The translations under genes were made by a program, and so were the position numbers. Shown in pieces: positions 32,726-42,241 of a stretch of 64,000 nt of DNA (its first letter is position 1; the number at the start of each line of letters is the position of its first letter). Below the pieces are notes generated by a model. That model was not told the origin of the DNA and did no database searches. It was given only the letters and a program-made list of their open reading frames with translations. Origin of the DNA: an uncultured Planococcus sp. Its GTDB lineage: Bacteria; Bacillota; Bacilli; Bacillales_A; Planococcaceae. Location: assembly GCA_947493585.1 (NCBI GenBank), contig CANLRI010000003.1, positions 62,001 to 126,000 of the forward strand, read 5' to 3'.

Positions 32726-33601
32726 TTAAAATTCGATATCCTGTGCTTGTTCCAGTACTTCCGATGGAATTTCGATCGGTTCGATGGCATTGTAATCGCT
32801 ATAGTCCACTTGCATTTGCGATTCGATCGCCATCATTTCACCGCGCACGTTGACATCAAGTTCCATATCAACTTCCATGCGGTCCGCTAAATAGGTTTCC
32901 TTATCCAGCGTGATGACATAATTCACGGAATGCACTTCCAAGTCTTCCGGAGACAATGGTGCTTCAATTTCCATCTGGCCCAATGTTTTCTCCAATTGTT
33001 CATCCGTTAGTTCCTGGAACTCTTCTCCCGACGCATCGAGTGTCAGGATGTAAGCTTCATCCGTTTCCTCGAGCACGAATTCTTCTTCAAAATCACCGAG
33101 CTCATCCAATTGGCGCGCAGGGTCAGCCGATTGCTGTCCGGCAATCGACTGCATGTTTTCGTACATTTCCTCCGGCATCTTCAGCCACATATCGACGGAC
33201 GTCTCATGCATATATAAGCCCTCTTCCGTCATATACATTTCTGTCAGCATCGGATTGGTATTGTCGATATCCTCCGACACAATGCTGGTCTCGCCTGTTT
33301 GATGGAATGCCAGGGGCTCGTAGGTCATTTCCATTTCAGAGTCGACCGTCATCTTGATTTCCATGCCATCCGGCTGCATCTTCATCTGTTGTTCGGTGTT
33401 CGACTGGGCGCGCACGCTTTCCACTTGCTGCGAAGCCTCTACCGCTTCCGCATAAACTTCCGAAGCGCTCTTCGTTTCTTCGGGAGCTTCTTGTGCAGGG
33501 GTCTCGCTTTCCTCTTCAGTCGTCGGTGCCTCAGCATTGCTGCATGCGCCAAGGCCGATAACAGCAGCGCCCGTTCCTATGACTGCCACCCATTTTCTCA
33601 T
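32726..33601 (-). CDS. DUF6612-like acidic lipoprotein
   Basis: The 291-residue secreted lipoprotein has signal MRKWVAVIGTGAAVIGLGAC, with a lipobox Cys followed by an acidic, Thr/Glu/Pro-rich linker. The body is very acidic and Met-rich (for example MQPDGMEIKMTVDSEMEM). It resembles the DUF6612/LppX-LprAFG-type fold that binds hydrophobic ligands, which is inference. ATG at 33601 follows AAGGAGAG by 8 bases. It is monocistronic. Strong acidity suits an outer-surface protein of a salt-tolerant organism. Confidence 0.78.
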   Translation of the reverse strand: MRKWVAVIGTGAAVIGLGACSNAEAPTTEEESETPAQEAPEETKSASEVYAEAVEASQQVESVRAQSNTEQQMKMQPDGMEIKMTVDSEMEMTYEPLAFHQTGETSIVSEDIDNTNPMLTEMYMTEEGLYMHETSVDMWLKMPEEMYENMQSIAGQQSADPARQLDELGDFEEEFVLEETDEAYILTLDASGEEFQELTDEQLEKTLGQMEIEAPLSPEDLEVHSVNYVITLDKETYLADRMEVDMELDVNVRGEMMAIESQMQVDYSDYNAIEPIEIPSEVLEQAQDIEF

Positions 33602-33720
33602 GGCGTTCACTCTCCTTATCAAGACTTGTCGTCCATTATACAGCATTCTCTCTTTACTCACAGTTTACCCAATTTACAGCCGGTTAATTGCCATCCGTTA
33701 AAATATGCTTTTCCACAATA

Positions 33721-33747
33721 AAATAAGCCGGAGAGATTCTCCGACTT
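33721..33747 (-). terminator. Intrinsic terminator of hflX
   Basis: AAGTCGGAGA pairs with TCTCCGGCTT (one G-U) in the minus transcript, followed by ATTTTATT. Confidence 0.8.
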
Positions 33748-33779
33748 GTTTACATATTAGCTATTTGCATACGGCTTAC

Positions 33780-35051
33780 TCATTTACCAATGACAAATTG
33801 TTCGTAGCGGTCATAATCTGCACGGCTCAATTCTACAGTAATCAATGTACCTTCTTCTCCATATTCGGTTTCCTTGATACTTGCATGGTTGTTCAAATAC
33901 GCAACGACGTCCCCACGCCCGAACGGAATTTCCATCCGGCACATGACGTGGTTCGCAAAGAGCCGCTCACGTATGCTTTCGATCAGCTCATCGAGTCCCG
34001 CTCCTTCTTTGGCTGATATCCAGACGGCATCGGCACTCTTTCTTGGATATGCAACACCGGCGAGGTCCGATTTATTATAGACATATAAAGTCGGGACGTT
34101 CTCGACGCCAACATCCTGGAGCGTCGCATCGGTCACTTCCATCATGTAATCGTGCTCATCGTTCGAGACATCGACCACATGAAGCAACAGATCCGCATTA
34201 CGCGCTTCTTCAAGTGTCGAGCGGAATGCTTTGACCAAATGGTGTGGCAAGCGGCTGACAAACCCGACGGTATCGGACAACAGAAATGTCTTATTGTCTT
34301 CAAGTCGGATTTGGCGGATAGATGTATCCAAAGTGGCGAACAGCATGTCTTTCTCGAATACCTGCTTGTCCAGGTCTTGACCCGTCTTCGACAGCAGACT
34401 GTTCATGATCGTCGACTTGCCGGCGTTGGTATAGCCGACTAGCGAGACGACCGGCATGCCTTTTTTCAATCGTTGCTTGCGCTGTGTCGTGCGCTGTTCT
34501 TTTACTTGATCGAGTTCCCGTCTCAGCTTAGTGATCTGGTCTTCGATTTTGCGGCGGTCAAGCTCAAGCTTCGTTTCCCCGGCGCCACGGTTGGCGAGCC
34601 CACCACTGCTGGCACCGCCTTGGCGGCCGAGCGACGCGCGCAAGCCGACGAGGCGCGGCAGCATATATTGCAATTGCGCCAATTCCACTTGCACTTGCGC
34701 TTCACGCGTTCTGGCGCGTCTCGAGAAGATGTCCAGGATAAGCATCGTCCGGTCGATCACTTTGCATTCCAACTCTTCTTCAAGGTTGCGGATCTGGGAC
34801 GGCGACAGTTCATCGTTGAAGATAATGAGATTGGCGTCTGCTTCTTCGTATAATACTTTCACTTCATCGACCTTTCCCGTGCCGATATAATGGGCGGGAT
34901 TGACGCGGTCCAGATTTTGATGCAGTTCGCCCACCACTTCAACGCTTAATGCTTCCGCTAAATTGCGCAATTCTTCCATGCTGTATTCAAAATGGATATC
35001 TTTTTGCAATTGGACACCCACGATAATCGCTTTTTCAATCAATTGTTCCAT
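33780..35051 (-). CDS. hflX: GTPase HflX
   Basis: HflX binds the 50S ribosome and rescues or splits stalled ribosomes under stress. The 423-residue protein has the N-terminal nucleotide-binding HflX domain, a helical linker rich in Arg (GGLANRGAGETKLELDRRKI), and a G domain. G motifs are GYTNAGKST, DTVGFVSRLP and NKSD. The start follows GGAGGCAACAAGAG. It is a single-gene unit. Confidence 0.97.
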   Translation of the reverse strand: MEQLIEKAIIVGVQLQKDIHFEYSMEELRNLAEALSVEVVGELHQNLDRVNPAHYIGTGKVDEVKVLYEEADANLIIFNDELSPSQIRNLEEELECKVIDRTMLILDIFSRRARTREAQVQVELAQLQYMLPRLVGLRASLGRQGGASSGGLANRGAGETKLELDRRKIEDQITKLRRELDQVKEQRTTQRKQRLKKGMPVVSLVGYTNAGKSTIMNSLLSKTGQDLDKQVFEKDMLFATLDTSIRQIRLEDNKTFLLSDTVGFVSRLPHHLVKAFRSTLEEARNADLLLHVVDVSNDEHDYMMEVTDATLQDVGVENVPTLYVYNKSDLAGVAYPRKSADAVWISAKEGAGLDELIESIRERLFANHVMCRMEIPFGRGDVVAYLNNHASIKETEYGEEGTLITVELSRADYDRYEQFVIGK

Positions 35052-35148
35052 CTCTTGTTGCCTCCTTCGGCAGACTTTTTCCGCCTAGCCCTCATGTTTT
35101 TATCAACCTGAAGTTTCCCTCTATCCTACCACAGTACCACGGGCACCC

Positions 35149-35862
35149 CTATCCGAAACGCGGCGCCTGGTAGCTTCCTTGCTCAAAACCGATTTCCTGT
35201 CCGGCCGATTCAAAACGCACTTCACACAACCGCTCTTTTCCTTCGCCCGCCTCAAACACAATACGGCCATTCTCCAAGTCAATATCTCCTCCGAGCAAGC
35301 TTCTCCACTGCGCTTCCCGTTGCGCCGGATCTTTTACCGAGAAAACAAGCGACTCCAAGCGCAGGCTTTCATTCAGCTCCGTAATGGCGCCTTTTTGTTT
35401 CAAGCCAACAAAACGCGCTTCATCCGGTTCTTCCCACTCAATAAAAAATGGCAGCGGCAAAGCAGATGTAATCGACTCATCAATAAACAGCAAACGCCAG
35501 CGGACGGTTTCTCCTGTATCAGTCAACCTCTCGGCGTCCATTGGGCCGATCGTCTTGAACCCGCGCCCTTCGATTTGTTTCGCTAATTCGTCAAGGTCAT
35601 CAGAACGTAGACAGATTGTGCCGAAGCCCCTTCCGTCGAGGCGCAGTTGTTGAATCAGCGGGTGGTCAGAAGCTTCAGCGCGCATTTTGTCTTCGACCGT
35701 GAGCCACTCGATATAATAATCCGGACCGTACATAAGGGCGTTTTGCGTTCCCCAGTTTTTATGGCTGCCTCCAGCAATCGCATGGAACCCTTTTTCGTTC
35801 CAAAATTTGCTGCTGGCTTCCGGATTGGTGTGGGTAAAATGGACGATGTGATCCAACTTCAT
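35149..35862 (-). CDS. Glyoxalase-like (VOC) domain protein
   Basis: The 237-residue protein starts LDHIVHFTHTNPEASSKFW and has a second half-repeat beginning LRLESLVFSVKDPAQREAQW, a tandem VOC-type arrangement (glyoxalase-like family). The metal-type His of LDHIVHF is present. The substrate is unknown. ATG at 35862 follows AAGGAG by 9 bases; the in-frame codon at 35934 is rejected. It lies downstream of a divergent BCCT transporter gene and 97 bases before hflX on the same strand. Confidence 0.82.
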   Translation of the reverse strand: MKLDHIVHFTHTNPEASSKFWNEKGFHAIAGGSHKNWGTQNALMYGPDYYIEWLTVEDKMRAEASDHPLIQQLRLDGRGFGTICLRSDDLDELAKQIEGRGFKTIGPMDAERLTDTGETVRWRLLFIDESITSALPLPFFIEWEEPDEARFVGLKQKGAITELNESLRLESLVFSVKDPAQREAQWRSLLGGDIDLENGRIVFEAGEGKERLCEVRFESAGQEIGFEQGSYQAPRFG

Positions 35863-36064
35863 TTGCAAGCACTCCTTTTCTTTGCCTATTGATCGCTTTC
35901 TTCTATTAAATATCATACCCTCTAGCGTTGCCAATTTGCTGTGTATATGGTCACTTTTTAGCTGTCAATTCTGATTTTTCCGGAAAATGGGTGGTTTTTA
36001 GGCCTCATTTTCGATACGCTAGTGTATAGGAAAAGATAATTACCATATTTCAAAGGAGGTCATC

Positions 36065-37615
36065 ATGGATAAAAAATTATTGAAAAACCCCGTGTTTATC
36101 ATATCGACAGCCGTGATCCTGCTGTTGGTAGTTGCTGGGGCATTTATGCCGATCCGTTTCGGTGAAATCGCCGGCACCTTATTTAACTTCACCACGCTTA
36201 ACTTCGGTTGGTTCTACTTGCTAGCTGTCTTCATCATCACCCTTTTCCTGATCATCATCGCCATTAGCAAATATGGCAGCATCCGGCTCGGAGCCGACTC
36301 CGACCGCCCGGAATTTCCATTCTTCACTTGGATCGGCATGCTGTTCTCAGCCGGCTTCGGTGCAGGGCTCGTCTTCTGGGGCGTAGCGGAACCGATGAGC
36401 CATTTCTTTACAACACCGTTCGGTACGGAAGGACAGACAGAAGAGGCAGCGCGCATTGCGATGGGCTATTCCTTCTTCCACTGGGGCATTAGCCAATGGT
36501 CCGTCTTTGCCATCGTAGGTTTGGTCATCGGCTTCTTGCAGTTCAGACGCAAAAAGCCCGGCCTGGTCTCGACCGCACTCGAGCCGGTCTTAGGTTCGAA
36601 GCCAGTAGTCAAGCACACGATTGATTCGCTCGCGGTCATTGCAACCGTCATGGGAATCGCGACTTCACTTGGCCTTGGGGTCTTGCAGATGAACGGCGGT
36701 TTGAACGCCGTATTCGGCATCGATAACGCCTTCCCGATCCAATTGGCGATTATCGGCGTCATGTTCGCTGCCTATACCCTATCTTCTTCTACAGGCCTCC
36801 ATAAAGGAATCGCCTATTTAAGTAATTTGAACTTAGGCTTGGCACTCGTATTGATGGTGTTCGTCTTCTTTGCCGGCCCGACAGTATTCATCATGGATAC
36901 ATTTACGCTCGCAATCGGCGATTACATCACCAATTTTGTCCAGTACAGCCTGCGCATGGAACCCTACACCGGCGGAGATTGGGTGCTCGGATGGACCATC
37001 TTCTACTGGGCTTGGGCAACTGCCTGGTCTCCATTTGTCGGAGCGTTCGTTGCACGGGTATCACGCGGGCGTACCATCCGCGAATTCGTCTTCGGCGTTT
37101 TGGTCATTCCGCCAGCCATTGCTTGTGTGTGGATCGCCGTCTTCGGCGGTACAGCTTTATGGTATGACCTGAACGAACAAGCGGGCATTGCGGAAGCAGT
37201 CAATGTCGATTTGACTTCTGCCTTGTTCCAAACTTTTGACGTTCTTCCGCTGTCGACCATCATGTCCGTATTGGCGATTTTGCTGATCTTCACATTCCTC
37301 GTGACATCAGCTGACTCCGCTACTTACATCCTGGCGACCATGACCAGCTTCGGCAGCTTGAACCCGCCGACTTTATTCAAAGTCATCTGGGGCGTTTTGA
37401 TGTCAGCCATCGCAGCCGTTCTGCTTTACGCTGGCGGGCTTAGCGCCTTGCAGACCGCTTCACTCATATCGGCCTTACCATTTACGGTGCTCTTGCTTCT
37501 GATGCTTTGGTCATTCACCAAAATCATCCGTGGAGAGTCGCCGCCGATCCGTAAATCGGAGCTGCGCCGCTTCCGACGCTTGGAACGCGAAGCGCGAAAA
37601 CAGCAGAATAAGTAA
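36065..37615 (+). CDS. BCCT family glycine betaine/carnitine/choline transporter (OpuD-like)
   Basis: This 516-residue secondary transporter has 12 spans. Diagnostic blocks are FFTWIGMLFSAGFGAGLVFWGVAEP and the signature WTIFYWAWATAWSPFVGAFVARVSRGRT, with the conserved Trp residues that cage betaine. It imports compatible solutes with sodium during osmotic stress. AAAGGAGG precedes the start. The basic C-terminal tail (RKSELRRFRRLEREARKQ) may sense osmotic strength, as in BetP; that is inference. It stands alone with its own terminator. Confidence 0.95.
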   Translation: MDKKLLKNPVFIISTAVILLLVVAGAFMPIRFGEIAGTLFNFTTLNFGWFYLLAVFIITLFLIIIAISKYGSIRLGADSDRPEFPFFTWIGMLFSAGFGAGLVFWGVAEPMSHFFTTPFGTEGQTEEAARIAMGYSFFHWGISQWSVFAIVGLVIGFLQFRRKKPGLVSTALEPVLGSKPVVKHTIDSLAVIATVMGIATSLGLGVLQMNGGLNAVFGIDNAFPIQLAIIGVMFAAYTLSSSTGLHKGIAYLSNLNLGLALVLMVFVFFAGPTVFIMDTFTLAIGDYITNFVQYSLRMEPYTGGDWVLGWTIFYWAWATAWSPFVGAFVARVSRGRTIREFVFGVLVIPPAIACVWIAVFGGTALWYDLNEQAGIAEAVNVDLTSALFQTFDVLPLSTIMSVLAILLIFTFLVTSADSATYILATMTSFGSLNPPTLFKVIWGVLMSAIAAVLLYAGGLSALQTASLISALPFTVLLLLMLWSFTKIIRGESPPIRKSELRRFRRLEREARKQQNK

Positions 37616-37629
37616 ACGCAAAATCCTTG

Positions 37630-37674
37630 CTGCCTTAGAAGCTCTAGATCTTGAGCTTTTAAGGCAGTTTTTTT
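37630..37674 (+). terminator. Intrinsic terminator after the BCCT gene
   Basis: CTGCCTTA-AAGCTC arms pair with GAGCTT-TAAGGCAG with one bulged position, followed by T7. Confidence 0.9.
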
Positions 37675-37815
37675 GAATAAACTACTTCGGTTTCTCTTGC
37701 GAATAAACTGATTATTGAGTTAATAAAGCTTTACTTTTTTGACCAATACACTATAATAAAGAAAGGGAATATTTGTTCGCATTTTTACATAATCTTATCG
37801 AAAGGAGTTTTTCCA

Positions 37816-38238
37816 ATGACCGTCCATGTCTATATGATCTTTAACGGCAATTGTGAAGAAGCCGTAGCGTATTACACAAAAGTATTTGATACAGAGCCGT
37901 CGGAATTCTCTCGTTTCGGGGATATGCCTTCAGAGCCTGGGCAAGAAATGTCCGAAGAAATGAAAAACCGGATTATGCATGCAAGCCTGGACATCCACGG
38001 AAGCGCCGTCATGTTTTCAGATGCCATGTCAGATTCCCCCATTGTATTCGGCAAGAACATTAACGTCACGGTGATATCGGATGACTTACACAAAATGACG
38101 GAAGAGTTCAATCAGCTGGCGCAGGATGGGAAAGTTCAAATGGCACTGCAGGAGACGTTTTGGAGCCTTGGCTATGGCATAGTAGAAGACAAATATGGCG
38201 TCGTTTGGATGTTCAGCCATGACGACGGCCGGCAATGA
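37816..38238 (+). CDS. PhnB-like VOC family protein
   Basis: This 140-residue PhnB/YjdN-type VOC protein begins VHVYMIFNGNCEEAVAYYTKVF and contains MHASLDIHGSAVMFSDA and EDKYGVVWMFSH, all typical. The family has no agreed reaction. AAAGGAG precedes the start. A possible promoter (TTTACT, 16 bases, TATAAT near 37749-37754) lies upstream. It is monocistronic and converges on putP. Confidence 0.9.
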   Translation: MTVHVYMIFNGNCEEAVAYYTKVFDTEPSEFSRFGDMPSEPGQEMSEEMKNRIMHASLDIHGSAVMFSDAMSDSPIVFGKNINVTVISDDLHKMTEEFNQLAQDGKVQMALQETFWSLGYGIVEDKYGVVWMFSHDDGRQ

Positions 38239-38272
38239 ATTAAAGAAGCTTGAAGCTTATTCACGGCCACAA

Positions 38273-38310
38273 AAAATAGGCTATCCTCATTTGAGAGGAT
38301 AGCCTATTTT
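38273..38310. terminator. Bidirectional intrinsic terminator
   Basis: AAAATAGGCTATCCTC and GAGGATAGCCTATTTT pair around ATTTGA between the convergent PhnB-like and putP genes. Confidence 0.95.
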
Positions 38311-38316
38311 ATCGGA

Positions 38317-39840
38317 TCATTTTTTATCTTCTTGTATCAAACGATCTGTTTCATCGAATTCCGCCTCGATTTCAGCGTTCGGCTTGTAAGTCATCAAGCT
38401 GACTGCCCATGTAACCAACCAGCTAAGGAAAAATCCTGGAATGATTTCATAGATGCTTCCGACAAGGTTCGTCAGCTCAGTAGCTCCTGCATCCTCAGGC
38501 ACAGTACCTACGAGGTCCCAGATGATGACCGTGACAGCACCGACGATCATACCGGCAAGCGCGCCTTTAGAAGTAAGCTTGCGCCAGAACAGGGAAAGCA
38601 AGATAATCGGGCCGAAAGCGGCACCGAACCCAGCCCATGCATAAGCAACCAAACCAAGAATGGTGTTGTTCTGTTCCCACGCAAGCGCTGCAGCAACAAC
38701 CGCGATGAGTGCGACGGCAAAACGGCCGAGCATAACATAGCCTTTATCGCTGGACTCTTTCTTGAAAGCAATTTTATACAAATCTTCAATCAAGGCAGAT
38801 GAACTGACGAGCAATTGAGACGAAATCGTACTCATGATTGCTGCCAAAACGGCTGCCAGGACAAAACCTGCTACTAGCGGATGGAATAGGATTTGGCTCA
38901 AGTCCAAGAATACTGCTTCCGGATCCACTAACGTAGAACTTGGGTTTTGCTGGAAATACGCAATCCCGACCAACGCCGTGCCCGTAGCACCGATGAGACT
39001 CAAGATCATCCAGCCCATGCCGATGCGGCGGGCCGTCCGAACTTCCTTCAAAGTTTTAATGGCCATAAAACGGACGATGATATGCGGCTGGCCGAAGTAC
39101 CCAAGGCCCCACGCTGCGGCAGAAATGACGCCGATGGTGGAAGCTCCTGAAACCAGGCTCAACATGTTCGGGTCGACTTCCCGGATGCTTGCTGCTGTTT
39201 CACCGAATCCGCCGGTAACGAAAATTCCGACGACCGGTACGGCAATAAGCGATAGGAACATCATAATCCCTTGCACAAAGTCCGTGTAACTGACGGCGAG
39301 AAACCCACCGAATAAAGTATAAGCGACAACTACCACAGAACCTACGATGAGGCCAAGGTGGTAATCCATACCGAATGAGCTCTGGAAGAATAAGCCAGAA
39401 GCTACCATACCGGATGAAACGTAGAATGTGAAGAAAATCAAAATGATAATACCTGAAACGATCCGCAATAGACGCGAACGGTCTTTCAGTCGATTTTCTA
39501 AGAAGCTTGGAATGGTGATGGAATCACTGGTGACAAATGAGTAGATTCGCAGACGAGGCGCAACAAAGAACCAGTTCAGGAAAGCACCGACTGTTAGCCC
39601 GATGGCGATCCAAACTTCCACGAGACCTCCGACATAAATTGCTCCAGGCAGTCCGAGCAAGAGCCATCCGGACATATCGGATGCGCCGGCGCTGAGAGCT
39701 GCTACGGATGGTCCGAGACCACGTCCCCCGAGCATGTAATCGGATAAGTCGGCTGTCTTCTTATACGCATACCAGCCAATGAATAGCATAGCCGCGAGGT
39801 ACACGAGTAAGGCTATGATTTGATAAGTTGTATCTGTCAT
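38317..39840 (-). CDS. putP: Sodium/proline symporter
   Basis: This 507-residue SSS-family carrier has about 13 spans, with GGRGLGPSVAALSAGASDMSGWLLLGLPG, FLAVSYTDFVQGIMMFL and AAILAAIMSTISSQLLVSSSALIEDLYK matching PutP/OpuE. It imports proline with sodium for nutrition or osmoprotection. No putBCR catabolic genes are nearby, so an OpuE-like osmotic role is as likely as catabolism. The start at 39840 follows AAAGGAGGAG; the codon at 39864 is not used. Confidence 0.93.
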   Translation of the reverse strand: MTDTTYQIIALLVYLAAMLFIGWYAYKKTADLSDYMLGGRGLGPSVAALSAGASDMSGWLLLGLPGAIYVGGLVEVWIAIGLTVGAFLNWFFVAPRLRIYSFVTSDSITIPSFLENRLKDRSRLLRIVSGIIILIFFTFYVSSGMVASGLFFQSSFGMDYHLGLIVGSVVVVAYTLFGGFLAVSYTDFVQGIMMFLSLIAVPVVGIFVTGGFGETAASIREVDPNMLSLVSGASTIGVISAAAWGLGYFGQPHIIVRFMAIKTLKEVRTARRIGMGWMILSLIGATGTALVGIAYFQQNPSSTLVDPEAVFLDLSQILFHPLVAGFVLAAVLAAIMSTISSQLLVSSSALIEDLYKIAFKKESSDKGYVMLGRFAVALIAVVAAALAWEQNNTILGLVAYAWAGFGAAFGPIILLSLFWRKLTSKGALAGMIVGAVTVIIWDLVGTVPEDAGATELTNLVGSIYEIIPGFFLSWLVTWAVSLMTYKPNAEIEAEFDETDRLIQEDKK

Positions 39841-39901
39841 GACATCTCCTCCTTTATTAAACACTTTAACATAATGAGCTTATATGAAAAGGGGGCTTTA
39901 C

Positions 39902-39927
39902 GTTTTATTTCCTATTTAAATGGGGAT
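39902..39927 (+). promoter_or_regulatory. Possible sigma-B promoter of the ydaT-like gene
   Basis: GTTTTA (39902-39907) and GGGGAT (39922-39927) with a 14-base spacer resemble the general-stress sigma-B consensus (GTTTAA, GGGWAW). B. subtilis ydaT is, as I recall, a sigma-B gene. The implied leader is very short, about 17 bases, which lowers confidence. Confidence 0.45.
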
Positions 39928-39950
39928 AGAGAGGCAAGGAGGCGATATAT

Positions 39951-40313
39951 ATGCCGTGGAATAAGAATGATTACCCGGATTCTTTCAAAAATTTGGATGA
40001 AGAGGTCCGTAACAAAGCAATTGAGATTGCCAATGCATTGTTGCGTGATGGCTATAAAGAAGGCCGTGCCATTCCGATTGCCCTGGACCAGGCGCGCGAT
40101 ACCGTACAGGGAGCCAGCGATGGCCCGATTTATGAAATCCGCAAACACTCAGTGGGCTGGCAGTTGAAAAAGAAAGACAGCAAAAAAGCCATCCTCATTG
40201 AAGAAACTAAGGATGACCTGATGGGCGAAGCGAAGCGCTATGTTAACCGCAATAATGGAGAACTCCATATTTACTCAGAAGACGATTCGCTGCAAGAAAA
40301 ATTATACGAGTAA
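39951..40313 (+). CDS. ydaT: YdaT-like general stress protein (DUF2188)
   Basis: The 120-residue protein has two parts. The N-terminal PWNKNDYPDSFKNLDEEVRNKAIEIAN segment is the hallmark of YdaT/ChaB-like stress proteins. The C-terminal DUF2188 domain carries YEIRKHSVGWQLKKK and AKRYVNRNNGELHIY. Function is unknown; DUF2188 proteins are small and soluble. AAGGAGG lies 8 bases before the ATG. It converges on desR and shares a terminator with it. Confidence 0.88.
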   Translation: MPWNKNDYPDSFKNLDEEVRNKAIEIANALLRDGYKEGRAIPIALDQARDTVQGASDGPIYEIRKHSVGWQLKKKDSKKAILIEETKDDLMGEAKRYVNRNNGELHIYSEDDSLQEKLYE

Positions 40314-40317
40314 ACAC

Positions 40318-40366
40318 CAAAACAGCAGGACAGGGAAAGCCGCCACTTTCCTTGCCCTGCTGTTTT
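40318..40366. terminator. Bidirectional intrinsic terminator
   Basis: AAAACAGCAGG and CCTGCTGTTTT form the lower stem and GGGAAAG/CTTTCCT the upper, between the convergent ydaT-like and desR genes. Confidence 0.9.
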
Positions 40367-40371
40367 GTCGT

Positions 40372-40962
40372 TCAACGTTTTTCACGGTAGCGTGCGATGG
40401 CTTCAATTCTATTGCTCGCTTCCAGTTTATCCAGAATCGTGGAAATATAATTGCGCACCGTGCCTGTCGTGATGAATAGCTCTTTGGCAATTTCTTTCGT
40501 GCTGCGCCCTTCAGTGATCAACTCCATCACTTGCCGCTCTCGTTCAGTGAGCGGATTGCTGCCCGCATACGCAAGATCGACGAGTTCTGGGGCATAGATC
40601 CGGCGGCCGTCCATAATGGTGCGGATTGATGTCCCGAGCTCTTCACTCGGACTGTCTTTCAAGAGATACCCGCTGACGCCCGCCTTTCGTGCGCGTTCGA
40701 AATAACCGGAACGTGCGAAAGTCGTCAGGATAATGGTTTTGCATGGATGGTCTTTCAAAGCTTCTGCCGCGTCCAAGCCACTCTTGACCGGCATCTCAAT
40801 GTCCATGATGCAGACGTCCGGATTCAGCTCTTCAACCAAGCGGATGGCTTCCTCTCCATTTGACGCCATACCGACCACTTCCAAATCGTCTTCTAAATCC
40901 AGTAACGACCCGAGCGCACCGAGCATCATGCGCTGGTCTTCCGCGAGTACAATTCGAATCAT
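40372..40962 (-). CDS. desR: Response regulator DesR (NarL/LuxR type)
   Basis: The 196-residue regulator has a receiver domain with phospho-acceptor Asp in DVCIMDIEMPVKSGLDA. The LuxR-type helix-turn-helix reads LTERERQVMELITEGRSTKEIAKELF. In B. subtilis DesR-phosphate activates des at low temperature. Gene order des-desK-desR is the same here. The start overlaps the desK stop by 4 bases. Confidence 0.93.
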   Translation of the reverse strand: MIRIVLAEDQRMMLGALGSLLDLEDDLEVVGMASNGEEAIRLVEELNPDVCIMDIEMPVKSGLDAAEALKDHPCKTIILTTFARSGYFERARKAGVSGYLLKDSPSEELGTSIRTIMDGRRIYAPELVDLAYAGSNPLTERERQVMELITEGRSTKEIAKELFITTGTVRNYISTILDKLEASNRIEAIARYREKR

Positions 40963-42098
40963 GAATTTCTCCCCTCCACATCTTGATAAAGAATGACATT
41001 CGGCACCCGGATATTCAAAGTCATGCCGTCCAATACTTCGATGTCCACTTGCCCGTTGACAAAGTCTAGACGCTCGCGCATCCCGGCGAGCCCATTTCCT
41101 TGAACTAACGGGTTGCCTTCAGGAAAACCAACGCCATCATCCTGGACTTGCACCAAAATTTCGTTCGGCGTCTGCTTGATCAACACGGTACAGCGGGAGG
41201 CTGCACTATGTTTGACCACATTAGTGACAGCCTCTTTCAAACACATGCTCAGCACATGCTCCATTAAGAGCGGCGTATTGTTGAGTTTGGCATTGCCGTA
41301 GAAGACGAAATCGATATCTGCGGCTCGAAGAATCTGTTGGATGCGCAGTAACTCATCTTCAAGTTTCGTGCCACGCATATCCGTCACCAGCTCCCGCACT
41401 TCCTTCAAGGCGGTGCGTGCAGTCTGGCGAACATCTTGAATTTCAGCCGCTGCGCGTTCCGGGTCTTTACTGAGTAGTTTCCCCGCCAGGTCACTTTTCA
41501 AGCCGATTAATGACAATTTCTGGCCAAGCGTATCGTGGAGATCGCGCGCGATTCGCTCCCGCTCCTCAATCAGCACGAGTTGCGAAATCCGCTTATTGGC
41601 ATCTTCAAGCGCCCCTTCAAGCTTTTCGCGTTTATGCCGGTTATAGGTGTTGAACGGCAATAAGATAACACCGAGAACGCTCAAAATGATGAACGGCAAT
41701 TGTGTCATATACAGATTGAAATCGACCAACAAGCCATAAATGATCGCGGCGAGCGTGGTCCCAATATGCAAGCCGTAAATAATGAAAAAGCCGACTTTAC
41801 TGCGGATATTGCCGATAAAGAACGCCAAGAAAATTGCCAGGTAAACATAACCGAATAAGAAAATCATCGCGACATTGATAATCATCTCGACACTTACCCA
41901 TAGGTATACGAGGAACGAATGGGAACTGAACGACAAACGATAAGCGATGAAAAATGCCCCAAGCAGGATGATCCCTGCTGCAATTTCAGTTGGAGAAGAC
42001 GATCGGAATATGAAAAAGAATGGCAAAATGCAAAAGATCGTCCATGCATAGATGCTCAACCACGTATTGCGGGGGAAAATTTGATACCAGTTTTGCAT
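40959..42098 (-). CDS. desK: Thermosensor histidine kinase DesK
   Basis: The 379-residue HPK7-type kinase has four to five N-terminal spans that sense membrane thickness or fluidity, then a coiled linker. The H-box is ERERIARDLHDTLGQKLSLIG, with the phospho-accepting His. The C-terminal ATPase has N-box KEAVTNVVKHSAA and G-box DDGVGFPEGN. In B. subtilis DesK is a kinase in rigid (cold) membranes and a phosphatase when membranes are fluid. The N-terminus keeps the short polar WYQIFPR start. Confidence 0.94.
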   Translation of the reverse strand: MQNWYQIFPRNTWLSIYAWTIFCILPFFFIFRSSSPTEIAAGIILLGAFFIAYRLSFSSHSFLVYLWVSVEMIINVAMIFLFGYVYLAIFLAFFIGNIRSKVGFFIIYGLHIGTTLAAIIYGLLVDFNLYMTQLPFIILSVLGVILLPFNTYNRHKREKLEGALEDANKRISQLVLIEERERIARDLHDTLGQKLSLIGLKSDLAGKLLSKDPERAAAEIQDVRQTARTALKEVRELVTDMRGTKLEDELLRIQQILRAADIDFVFYGNAKLNNTPLLMEHVLSMCLKEAVTNVVKHSAASRCTVLIKQTPNEILVQVQDDGVGFPEGNPLVQGNGLAGMRERLDFVNGQVDIEVLDGMTLNIRVPNVILYQDVEGRNS

Positions 42099-42198
42099 AA
42101 CTGCCTCCTAAAGTTTCTTTGCTCCCATCATACCAAAGCTCACAGCCAAAGAGAAAATATGCGCAGCTTCCAAACGAACACAAGGATACCCGTAAAGA

Positions 42199-42236
42199 AA
42201 AACTGCCATTGCCTCTCTGCTGAGGCAATGGCAGTT
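42199..42236 (-). terminator. Terminator after the desaturase gene
   Basis: AACTGCCATTGCCTC and GAGGCAATGGCAGTT form a 15-bp stem between des and desK. On the minus strand it ends in five T broken by C. It should reduce read-through from des, so desKR may be partly separate or expressed by leakage. Confidence 0.9.
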
Positions 42237-42241
42237 CTGCT

